NCBI GenBank assembly: GCA_049325055.1
Contig: JBMOPB010000025.1
Coordinates: 1 to 11,484 of the forward strand
DNA from: BRHc4a sp049325055
GTDB taxonomy: Bacteria > Bacillota > Desulfotomaculia > Desulfotomaculales > Desulfocucumaceae
DNA length: 11,484 bases
Reading direction: 5' to 3'
Of the stretch, positions 1-4,983 are shown piece after piece. How positions within the stretch are numbered: position 1 is the stretch's first letter; each line of letters begins with the position of its first letter. The notes beneath the pieces are model-generated. The model saw only the letters and a program-made list of their open reading frames with translations. It searched no databases and had not been told where the DNA came from. The translations under genes were made by a program, and so were the position numbers.

Positions 1-2
1 GG

Positions 3-446
3 GACTGGCAGAAACACTTCTTCGAAAATAAACTGGGGATATTGACACCCGACGGAAAAAATCTGTGCCCCTTTCTTGAAAGGGGCAAATGCTCAATTTA
101 TCCTGTTAGGCCATTGATCTGTCGCAGGTCGGTCTGCGGTGATCATATTTGCAACCGGCTGTCCATTGATTTTGACAGCCTGGGCCACTGGTGCAACCAT
201 GAACAGGTCAGCAGGCAGCTTACACTGATGAATATTCTTTACTTCGACTGTGACCAAAACCCTCCGGTAGAAATGGGCTGGACCGTAAAAACAGGCCGGG
301 CAGACGGCTCCCAAAACCGGATAGTCACAGCTCCCTTTGAAATATGGCTCCTGGTGCTGTTTGACGACTGTTCATGGAACAGGCTCCTTGACACGCCCGG
401 CTACAGGCCTCTTATAAAATTTGCTGACAAATCCTTAAAGGGGTAG
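3..446 (+). CDS. YkgJ-like cysteine-cluster protein, 3' part (5' end outside window)
   Basis: The frame is open from the window edge with no stop, so the gene begins upstream; 147 C-terminal residues are visible. A TTG at 42 could be read as a start but has no ribosome site, and protein-like sequence continues before it. The visible segment has the pattern C-P-F-L-E-R-G-K-C-S-I-Y-x-x-R-P-L-x-C-R, the hallmark of the YkgJ (CxxCxxCC) family, proposed to bind zinc or iron. Further cysteines follow (C-G-D-H-I-C and W-C-N-H). What family members do is poorly defined. The remaining 90 residues lack a recognised motif and may be a lineage-specific tail. No clear terminator follows the TAG stop. The family assignment is fairly sure; the cellular role is unknown. 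Confidence 0.75.
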   Translation, partial: DWQKHFFENKLGILTPDGKNLCPFLERGKCSIYPVRPLICRRSVCGDHICNRLSIDFDSLGHWCNHEQVSRQLTLMNILYFDCDQNPPVEMGWTVKTGRADGSQNRIVTAPFEIWLLVLFDDCSWNRLLDTPGYRPLIKFADKSLKG

Positions 447-607
447 CGCCAGCAATCTGTCCACGGAGCAACAGATCTAATCTGGTAAACCGGCTTCGCT
501 TTCCAATCACATATAACCTTGAATCTCAGGTATTCTTCCACCGATGAACTAACCGCCAGCCGTGTTCCTTCACGACGCGTCCTTTCCCATTCATCGTGAG
601 ATACCAA
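401..607 (-). CDS. Possible small hypothetical protein (weak)
   Basis: A 68-codon minus-strand frame begins with TTG and overlaps the end of the YkgJ-like gene by 46 bp. In favour: a consensus promoter (635-662) points into it with an expected start near 628, and the translation has a balanced composition with several Trp residues. Against: there is no Shine-Dalgarno site before the TTG, no family is recognised, and a second 29-codon frame starting with ATG at 615 and ending at 526 competes for the same transcript. It could be a gene remnant or a non-coding transcript. I list it only because of the promoter. Confidence 0.2.
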   Translation of the reverse strand: MVSHDEWERTRREGTRLAVSSSVEEYLRFKVICDWKAKPVYQIRSVAPWTDCWRYPFKDLSANFIRGL

Positions 608-634
608 ATATTCATCGAGTTTTTATTGGGGTTT

Positions 635-662
635 ATTATAACATTATACTAAGTTTTTTCAA
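635..662 (-). promoter_or_regulatory. Consensus sigma-A-type promoter, minus strand
   Basis: On the minus strand TTGAAA (657-662) is followed after 16 nt by a perfect TATAAT (635-640). Transcription would start near 628 and run towards the YkgJ-like gene, antisense to its end. A second TATAAT-like box lies inside the spacer. The match is strong, but no well-supported gene is found downstream on that strand. Confidence 0.45.
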
Positions 663-663
663 A

Positions 664-719
664 GTTTTGAGTTAAATTACTTGGCATAAGGTATATTATG
701 CTAAATTGTAGCTCAAAAC
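664..719. repeat. 56-bp imperfect palindrome
   Basis: The outer arms gttttgag (664-671) and ctcaaaac (712-719) are perfect 8-bp inverted repeats. A nested inner pair gcataa (684-689) and ttatgc (696-701) surrounds a 6-nt loop. The spacers between the arms are nearly symmetric (12 and 10 nt). The element abuts the minus-strand promoter and contains a weak plus-strand promoter-like pair (TTGAGT 667-672, TATATT 692-697, 19-nt spacer). It could be an operator for a dimeric regulator or the 5' stem of an RNA. Confidence 0.5.
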
Positions 720-862
720 ATAAATAAGAAACCGTTTTCGAATTCGTTCTTGAAAAAGAGTGTCTGGTATGCGGGGTTGCCCAGTCCCCGCATACCATTT
801 GAAAAGAGGAGACGCTTTCCGGTGCCGCAGGTCCGAGCAACTGCGGCACCGTTTTGTTTAAG
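704..862 (+). ncRNA. Candidate terminated small RNA or leader RNA
   Basis: A possible plus-strand promoter (667-697) would start a transcript near 704. The transcript contains a perfect 12-bp stem (765-776 with 786-797, 9-nt loop). A purine-rich stretch around 800-812 follows. It ends in a perfect 11-bp GC-rich stem (820-830 with 841-851, 10-nt loop) running into a T-rich tail (852-859), as in an intrinsic terminator. I could not match it to a known riboswitch, 6S RNA or SRP RNA by eye. It may instead be the structured leader of the 77-aa gene at 1046. The hairpins are certain; the transcript is inferred. Confidence 0.35.
820..859 (+). terminator. Intrinsic terminator-like hairpin
   Basis: A perfect 11-bp stem rich in G and C (820-830 pairs with 841-851) has a 10-nt loop and is followed by ttttgttt. 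This fits a rho-independent terminator for plus-strand transcription starting upstream in the same gap. Confidence 0.5.
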
Positions 863-902
863 GAGGTTAAAAGCCCTGCCAAGGAAGCTTTTAACACAAA
901 AC
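851..902. repeat. Two-tier hairpin enclosing an SD-like sequence
   Basis: The outer stem gttttgt (851-857) pairs with acaaaac (896-902). The inner stem (866-874 with 887-895) is 9 bp and perfect, with a 12-nt loop. The 8-nt bulge between them on the 5' side carries a Shine-Dalgarno-like aaggaggt spanning 860-867. The first base overlaps the stem of the preceding terminator-like hairpin, so the two folds would compete. No ATG, GTG or TTG follows at a suitable distance. Confidence 0.45.
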
Positions 903-1045
903 AATATTAAGTTGTACTTTGGAGATTAACACAAAAGGTTTTTATAAACCTCTTATGCGGGAGGCAATTAAAACTGTTTGGTCCTGCATTTTTAACCTTA
1001 AATCGGACATACTATTTATACCAAATATGTCGGGAGGTTCTTAAT

Positions 1046-1279
1046 ATGAGCTGCAGCAGCCTCAAGCACCGCTTCGATGAACAAATGAAAGCCGGTATCA
1101 GCTTTGAGCAAGCGATGGAGATTTACCAGGATGTTGACGGATCCCTTGCCGCCCACCGGGCGGAGCTGGCCGACTTACAAAAAAACCCCGCGCAACAACA
1201 TGAAATTGAACATCTCAAAGAACACATTGCGGAAGGCGAAACACTTCTACGTCGGATTAAGTCAATGAAACTGCACTAA
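1046..1279 (+). CDS. Hypothetical 77-aa coiled-coil protein
   Basis: An ATG preceded by cgggaggt at 1031-1038 (8-nt spacing) gives an ORF of 77 residues. A 15-bp terminator hairpin begins 6 nt after its TAA stop. These flanks make it a convincing independent gene. The protein is soluble and highly charged. Residues 1-30 include a Cys at position 3; residues 33-75 are dominated by Ala, Leu, Glu, Lys and Gln in a heptad-like pattern that suggests one long helix or coiled coil. There is no signal peptide or membrane segment. I recognise no family. The structured gap upstream may be its leader. A cytosolic helical adaptor or regulator is possible, but nothing in the sequence fixes a function. Confidence 0.7.
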   Translation: MSCSSLKHRFDEQMKAGISFEQAMEIYQDVDGSLAAHRAELADLQKNPAQQHEIEHLKEHIAEGETLLRRIKSMKLH

Positions 1280-1284
1280 ATAAC

Positions 1285-1348
1285 AAAGACCATGAAGGTT
1301 CCCGGCTTCTTACCGGACAGGACCTTCATGGTCTTTACTGTATTTTTT
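1285..1348 (+). terminator. Strong terminator, hairpin element copy R1
   Basis: Arms 1285-1299 and 1322-1336 are a perfect 15-bp inverted repeat ending in aaagaccat / atggtcttt. An inner ccgg/ccgg stem (1302-1305 with 1313-1316) closes a 7-nt cttctta loop. A T6 run at 1343-1348 follows on the plus strand, and a T-rich stretch follows on the minus strand. It can therefore terminate both the 77-aa gene and the convergent DUF3842 remnant, whose residual TAA (1335-1337) sits at its edge. It belongs to the same hairpin family as 1636-1684 and 2047-2095. Confidence 0.8.
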
Positions 1349-1611
1349 GCAGTTTCTTTTCAACCAGTTGAGTCAGTTGGAGATAATTATCGCCACCGGG
1401 CCCAAAATAATACCAACCTTTTTTCCGTATCATAAACGGCGTTCTCACCGCTGACCCCTTCGTTTGCCCCTGCTTTCAACATGGAGGCGGTGGCCATTTC
1501 ATTGGTGCCCAGGGCTATGATTTCCACCCTGTCTTTCAGTGTCTTTCTTAATTTTTCAGTGATAATTTTGCCCATACCGCCGACTTGACCGTCTATAACA
1601 CCTACTCTCAT
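1335..1611 (-). pseudogene. Broken DUF3842 family gene
   Basis: The ATG at 1611 is preceded on the minus strand by AGGAGA (1621-1626). The first 60 or so residues are good DUF3842 sequence: an N-terminal V-I-D-G-Q-x-G-G-x-G-K nucleotide-binding-like loop, then I-I-A-L-G-T-N and K-A-G-A-N-E-G-x-S-G-E-N-A. After G-E-N-A-V-Y-D-T the frame ends quickly at 1387. In another frame the DNA continues with G-K-K-V-G-I-I-L-G-P-V-A-I-I-I-S-N, the expected next segment, and then stops. A third frame gives a plausible family-like C-terminus (L-T-Q-L-V-E-K-K-L) ending at 1335. The central part expected before that tail is missing. So there is a frameshift near 1418-1430 plus an internal deletion near 1375. 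The shift could be a sequencing error; the missing middle is harder to explain that way. The family's function is unknown. Confidence 0.65.
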
Positions 1612-1635
1612 ATGGGGTTTTCTCCTGATGAAAAC

Positions 1636-1684
1636 AAAAACCACCAAGTATGTCCGCTTCTTACGGATAAATACCTTCGTGGTA
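1636..1684 (-). terminator. Leader terminator-like hairpin, element copy R2
   Basis: Read on the minus strand the 5' arm carries accacgaaggt. The stem is imperfect (accac 1640-1644 with gtggt 1679-1683, an inner gtccg/cgga pairing) around the same 7-nt loop as copy R1. The 3' side runs into TTTTTGTTTT (about 1640 down to 1631). It lies about 25 nt before the DUF3842 ATG, so it would cut transcription in the leader of that gene. Confidence 0.5.
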
Positions 1685-1737
1685 TCGGTGTCTGTCTTCA
1701 GTCAATCAATTAAAGAACGGCTCCCGGCCATTCGGTT

Positions 1738-1766
1738 TTTATAAGTTATTCTGCAGTTATCCCCAA
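1738..1766 (-). promoter_or_regulatory. Possible minus-strand promoter for the DUF3842 remnant
   Basis: On the minus strand TTGGGG (1761-1766) and TATAAA (1738-1743) are separated by exactly 17 nt. The -10 box is good and the -35 box is weak. A start near 1731 would place hairpin R2 inside a roughly 120-nt leader. Confidence 0.25.
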
Positions 1767-1959
1767 TATCCTCCTGGACATAAAAAAATTTTTCCGGTTG
1801 ATTCGCCCCAACGCTTTCACCTTCATAATTGACTGAGAAATCCCAGGCCCGCCTGCCTTGCCGGCCCCAGCCCGGCTTCATGGTTCAGCCCCTACCGGGC
1901 GAAACCGGCCGGTTATCCATATTATTACGGCTTTTCAAGAAATGGCCCATTAATGGATA

Positions 1960-1988
1960 TTGACACTGTCCGCGGGTATATGTAAAAT
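1960..1988 (+). promoter_or_regulatory. Strong sigma-A promoter, probably for the nik region
   Basis: A perfect TTGACA (1960-1965) is followed after exactly 17 nt by TAAAAT (1983-1988, 5 of 6 matches). Transcription would start near 1995 on the plus strand. An inverted repeat TATGT-N6-ACATA (1979-1994) covers the -10 box and could be an operator. No NikR-type GTATGA-N16-TCATAC site was seen. The first downstream features are the terminator at 2049-2095, the small frameshifted ORF and nikA. Confidence 0.6.
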
Positions 1989-2046
1989 AACATAAAACGC
2001 TTGCCAATTCTAGTTGTTCACACTGAAAGTTCCATACGGCACAACA

Positions 2047-2095
2047 AGACCACGAAGGTTTTACCTGGAATCCAGGTTCTACCCGTGGTTTTTTT
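2047..2095 (+). terminator. Leader terminator, hairpin element copy R3
   Basis: The lower stem pairs accacg (2049-2054) with cgtggt (2084-2089) and ggt (2057-2059) with acc (2081-2083), with a 2-nt aa bulge. The upper stem acctgg (2063-2068) pairs with ccaggt (2072-2077) around a 3-nt loop. A T7 run (2089-2095) follows directly, so it is a good intrinsic terminator. It lies about 55 nt after the expected transcription start and 28 nt before the next ATG, an arrangement typical of transcription attenuation or of a short terminated RNA. Confidence 0.65.
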
Positions 2096-2122
2096 ATTTG
2101 CACAAAAGCAAGGGGGTTGATT

Positions 2123-2318
2123 ATGGGAAAAGTCTTGGCTTTCAGAGACACCACCGGGCCTTGGGGGGAACCTGTCTCTCAGGGCGGACACCCCCGGCAA
2201 GTACGTCGTGGTAGCCTGCCACCGGTGGCCCGAAGGAGAGGAGGGGATTTACTACGAGTCCTCCCTCACCGCCCGCTGGCCTTTATGGTCACCAGGTGAG
2301 CGGCGCGTGGCTGGATAG
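2123..2318 (+). pseudogene. Small ORF with apparent frameshift
   Basis: An ATG at 2123 has an SD-like aaggggg (2110-2116, 6-nt spacing) and opens with about 23 protein-like residues (M-G-K-V-L-A-F-R-D-T-T-G-P-W-G). The same frame then turns arginine-rich, as out-of-frame GC-rich DNA does, and stops at 2299. From 2193 a different frame reads G-K-Y-V-V-V-A-C-H-R-W-P-E-G-E-E-G-I-Y-Y and continues naturally to a TAG at 2316-2318. That frame has no ATG, GTG or TTG upstream. Joining them requires removing one C in the C5 run at 2191-2195, or another shift near the G6 run at 2163-2168. The restored product would be about 64 residues with one Cys and many Trp/Tyr. I do not recognise the family. A real indel, an assembly error or programmed frameshifting are all possible. 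Confidence 0.45.
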
Positions 2319-2384
2319 CAGCAGCCGGCCTTGGGGCCGACCCGGAACAACTTCAGAACGATAATAACGGAGTGTGAAAAAATC

Positions 2385-3989
2385 GTGCGTAAATTAAAAC
2401 TTATGTCAATGGCTCTTTTCATGTTATTAATTCTCTTAATCCTTGCGGCAGGCTGCGGGAGCAGCGGCAAGCCTGCCGGGGAGGCAGCGAAGTCAAAGTC
2501 CCTTACATTCTCCTGGAGCAAGGATATCGGCGACCTGAACCCCCACCTGTATTCCCCCTCCCAGATGTTCGCCCAGGCGATGGTGTATGAGCCCCTGGTC
2601 AAATACGCCGAAGGGGGTAAAATCGAGCCGTGCCTGGCCGAGAGCTGGACCATTTCGCCGGACGGCAGGGAGTATACTTTCAAATTGCGCCAGGGTGTAA
2701 AGTTTTCCGACGGATCCGCTTTTGACGCCAAGGTGGCCAAGAAGAACTTCGACGCCGTTCTGGCCAACGCCAAAAGGCACGAATGGCTGGAACTGATTAA
2801 TCAGATCAAGGATACGGAAGCGGTGGACGAATACACGCTCAAGGTGGTTTTTAAGAGTGCGTATTACCCGGCCCTGCAGGAGCTGTCCCTGATCCGGCCG
2901 CTGAGGTTTTTGGCCCCGGCAGGCTTCCCCGATAGCGGAAAGTCCTCCGAGGGGATCAAAAAGCCCATCGGCACGGGTCCGTGGGTTTTGAGCGAATACA
3001 AAAAAGGTGAATACGCTGTGTTCACCAGGAACGAACACTACTGGGGCGCCAGGCCCAAGCTGGAGAAGGTCACCGTCAAGGTGATTCCCGACGGCGAGAG
3101 CAGAGTGCTGGCCTTTGAAAAGGGAGAAATCGACCTGATTATCGGCAGCGGAATGATCAGCCTGGATTCCTTCAGGCAGCTTAAAGCTTCAAATAAATAC
3201 GGGACCATGATCTCCGGCCCCATGTCCACCAGAACTCTGGCCATCAATTCCAACCGCGGCCCCACCAGGGACCTCAGGGTGCGGCAGGCCCTGCAGCACG
3301 GCTTCAACAAGCAGGCTGTCATCGACGGGGTTTTCCTCGGCACCGAGAAAAAGGCCGACACCCTTTTTTCGCCTAATTTTCCCTATTGCGACCTGGGCCT
3401 GAAGCCCCTGGAGTACAGTATTGAAAAAGCCGGAGCGCTGCTGGACGAGGCTGGCTGGAAAAAGGTGGCGGGCAAGGAGTTCAGGGAAAATGACGGCGTC
3501 CCCCTGGAGCTGGATCTGTGTTTCGAAAGCACCAACACCATCCAGAAGGCCGTCGCCGAAGTTATGCAGGGCGACCTGAAGAAGATCGGCGTCAGCCTGA
3601 AGCTGGTGGGAGAAGAATCCCAGTCCTACAATCAAAGACAGAAAGACGGCAAATTCCACCTGATATTCAGCGATACCTGGGGAGCTCCCTACGATCCCCA
3701 CTCGCTGGCTTCCTCCATGCGCGTGCCTTCCCACGCCGACTACCAGGCCCAGTCCGGCCTGCCCATGAAGGCGGACATCGACAGGAGGATTGGGGAAGTG
3801 CTGTTGACCACCGACGAGAAAGCCAGGCGGGAACTCTACGCCCATATCCTGGGCACCCTGCACGAACAGGCCGTGTACCTGCCGGTTTCGTACCAGTCGA
3901 ATATGGCCGTGTACCACAAAAACGTGAGCGGAGTGACCTTCTCGCCCCAGGTCAACGAAATTCAGCTGGAAGGCATAGATAAGATCTAG
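2385..3989 (+). CDS. nikA: Nickel ABC transporter substrate-binding lipoprotein NikA
   Basis: This family 5 solute-binding protein captures nickel, as a chelate in E. coli, and delivers it to NikBC. I chose the GTG at 2385 because it begins a normal lipoprotein signal: M-R-K-L-K, a hydrophobic stretch (7-20) and lipobox L-A-A-G-C with the lipidated Cys at 24. It follows ggag at 2369-2372; the 54 nt upstream in frame would spoil the signal. The mature part reads L-N-P-H-L-Y-S-P-S-Q-M-F-A-Q and A-P-Y-D-P-H-S, both close to E. coli NikA. Counterparts of that protein's metal-site residues are present at exactly matching spacing: R131, W134, R171, W432, Y436 and H450 (E. coli R97, W100, R137, W398, Y402, H416, numbering from memory). 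The length of 534 aa is normal. It is the first gene of a five-gene operon, 55 nt before nikB. Confidence 0.9.
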   Translation: MRKLKLMSMALFMLLILLILAAGCGSSGKPAGEAAKSKSLTFSWSKDIGDLNPHLYSPSQMFAQAMVYEPLVKYAEGGKIEPCLAESWTISPDGREYTFKLRQGVKFSDGSAFDAKVAKKNFDAVLANAKRHEWLELINQIKDTEAVDEYTLKVVFKSAYYPALQELSLIRPLRFLAPAGFPDSGKSSEGIKKPIGTGPWVLSEYKKGEYAVFTRNEHYWGARPKLEKVTVKVIPDGESRVLAFEKGEIDLIIGSGMISLDSFRQLKASNKYGTMISGPMSTRTLAINSNRGPTRDLRVRQALQHGFNKQAVIDGVFLGTEKKADTLFSPNFPYCDLGLKPLEYSIEKAGALLDEAGWKKVAGKEFRENDGVPLELDLCFESTNTIQKAVAEVMQGDLKKIGVSLKLVGEESQSYNQRQKDGKFHLIFSDTWGAPYDPHSLASSMRVPSHADYQAQSGLPMKADIDRRIGEVLLTTDEKARRELYAHILGTLHEQAVYLPVSYQSNMAVYHKNVSGVTFSPQVNEIQLEGIDKI

Positions 3990-4044
3990 AGCGCCCTGAT
4001 GCCCGGCACTGCCTGACATACGACCTTAATGCGAGGACTCTGTT

Positions 4045-4983
4045 ATGAAACGGTACATTCTCATGCGCCTGGCCGGCCTTGTCCCTGTGTTGCTGGGCAT
4101 ATCCATAGTTACTTTTATCCTGGTCCACCTGGTGCCCTGCGACCCGGCCGAGGTTTACCTCAGGCTTTCGCAGATACCCCCCACCCCGGAAATGGTGGCC
4201 GCCGTCCGGGCCGACCTGGGACTGGACAGTCCCCTGCACGTACAGTATCTGGACTGGCTGTGGAAGGCTGTACGCCTGGACTTCGGAGTCTCCTTCGTAA
4301 CCAGGGAGCCGGTGTTGGCCGAGATAACGAGGTGCTTTCCGGCAACGATTCAGCTTACCCTCGCCTCCATGATGCTGGTGCTGCTGGTAAGCCTCCCCAC
4401 AGGCATCCTGGCCGCCCTGTACAAGGATAGCTTTTTCGACCAGTTCAGCCGGGCGCTGGCCTTTCTGGGAGCCTCGGTGCCCAATTTCTGGCTGGGGTTC
4501 CTGCTGATGTACCTGTTTTCACTGAAGCTGGACCTGCTGCCGGTGCTCGGCAGGGGAACCCCGGCGCACCTGGCGCTCCCCGCCGTCACCCTGGCCCTGT
4601 CGTACGCCGCAACGTACACGAGGCTTTTGAGGACCAGCATGCTGGACAGCCTGGGTGCCAATTTCGTCCTCTACGCCAGGGCAAGGGGATTGCGGGAGAG
4701 GCTGGTGCTGGGAAGGCATATTCTGAAAAATGCGCTGCTTCCGGTGGTGACCGCTTTCGGCATGAGCGCCGGACATATGCTGGCAGGGGCCGTCATCGTG
4801 GAGAACGTTTTCGCCTGGCCCGGCGTGGGCAGGCTCTGCGTATCCTCAATATTCAACAGGGATTACCCGGTGATTCAATGCTATGCGCTGGTCATGGCCG
4901 TAATTTTCGTGACGTGCAACCTGCTGGTGGACATAGCCTACCGCTTTCTGGACCCCCGCATCAAGCTGGGAGGTAACCGATGA
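4045..4983 (+). CDS. nikB: Nickel ABC transporter permease NikB
   Basis: The 312-residue membrane protein has the BPD_transp_1 architecture: a first membrane helix at residues 8-30, a conserved extracytoplasmic segment with D-P-A and L-G-L-D-S-P, and further helices around 103-125, 140-160, 177-192, 233-253 and 276-297. The EAA loop that docks the ATPase lies at about 211-233 (A-R-A-R-G-L ... L-K-N-A-L-L-P). The C-terminal Y-R-F-L-D-P-R-I is typical of NikB/DppB/OppB. Length matches E. coli NikB (about 314). The ATG is preceded by gagga at 4033-4037. Its TGA overlaps the nikC start as ATGATGA, so translation is likely coupled. Neighbouring NikA-like and NikE-like genes favour nickel over peptide transport; the permease alone would not decide this. 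Confidence 0.88.
   Translation: MKRYILMRLAGLVPVLLGISIVTFILVHLVPCDPAEVYLRLSQIPPTPEMVAAVRADLGLDSPLHVQYLDWLWKAVRLDFGVSFVTREPVLAEITRCFPATIQLTLASMMLVLLVSLPTGILAALYKDSFFDQFSRALAFLGASVPNFWLGFLLMYLFSLKLDLLPVLGRGTPAHLALPAVTLALSYAATYTRLLRTSMLDSLGANFVLYARARGLRERLVLGRHILKNALLPVVTAFGMSAGHMLAGAVIVENVFAWPGVGRLCVSSIFNRDYPVIQCYALVMAVIFVTCNLLVDIAYRFLDPRIKLGGNR

Larger units (their letters stand above)
447..1045. other. 599-bp AT-rich gap with promoters and hairpins
   Basis: No convincing protein gene fills this gap. It contains a weak minus-strand ORF (401-607), a consensus minus-strand promoter (635-662), a 56-bp imperfect palindrome (664-719), three hairpins (765-797, 820-851, 851-902) and the ribosome site of the 77-aa gene. 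A further 6-bp hairpin lies at 936-951. The amount of perfect pairing is far above what a neutral spacer would show, so the gap probably encodes RNA structure or regulatory sites. Confidence 0.6.
1612..2122. other. Sparse divergent region between DUF3842 remnant and nik operon
   Basis: No credible protein gene lies here. It contains hairpin copies R2 and R3 in opposite orientation, a weak minus-strand promoter candidate (1738-1766), a strong plus-strand promoter (1960-1988), and a 9-bp inverted repeat 121 bp apart (1698-1706 with 1828-1836). It also holds a 12-bp palindrome aaccggccggtt (1903-1914) and inverted tatccat/atggata copies around 1914-1959. A 26-codon minus-strand ORF near 1749-1826 lacks support and is not called. 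Confidence 0.5.

Noticed and set aside
1335..1433. Minus-strand 32-codon frame starting with ATG at 1433 with glycosidase-like wording (G-W-Y-Y-F-G-P)
   Set aside because: It is out of frame with the clear DUF3842 sequence over the same DNA and has no ribosome site; only its last third is plausible as the family C-terminus.
1749..1826. Minus-strand 26-codon ORF in the sparse region
   Set aside because: No Shine-Dalgarno site, no recognised motif and too short to judge.
1698..1836. 9-bp inverted repeat tcagtcaat/attgactga as ends of a mobile element
   Set aside because: Arms are short, enclose only 121 bp without transposase or flanking duplications, and could be chance.
2326..2339. Short cggcc/ggccg hairpin just before nikA
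   Set aside because: Only 5 bp in GC-rich DNA with no T-run; it does not overlap the ribosome site.
3189..4019. Long minus-strand frame opposite nikA (276 codons)
   Set aside because: Antisense shadow of a GC-rich gene; His/Gly/Gln-rich translation, no domain, no ribosome site.
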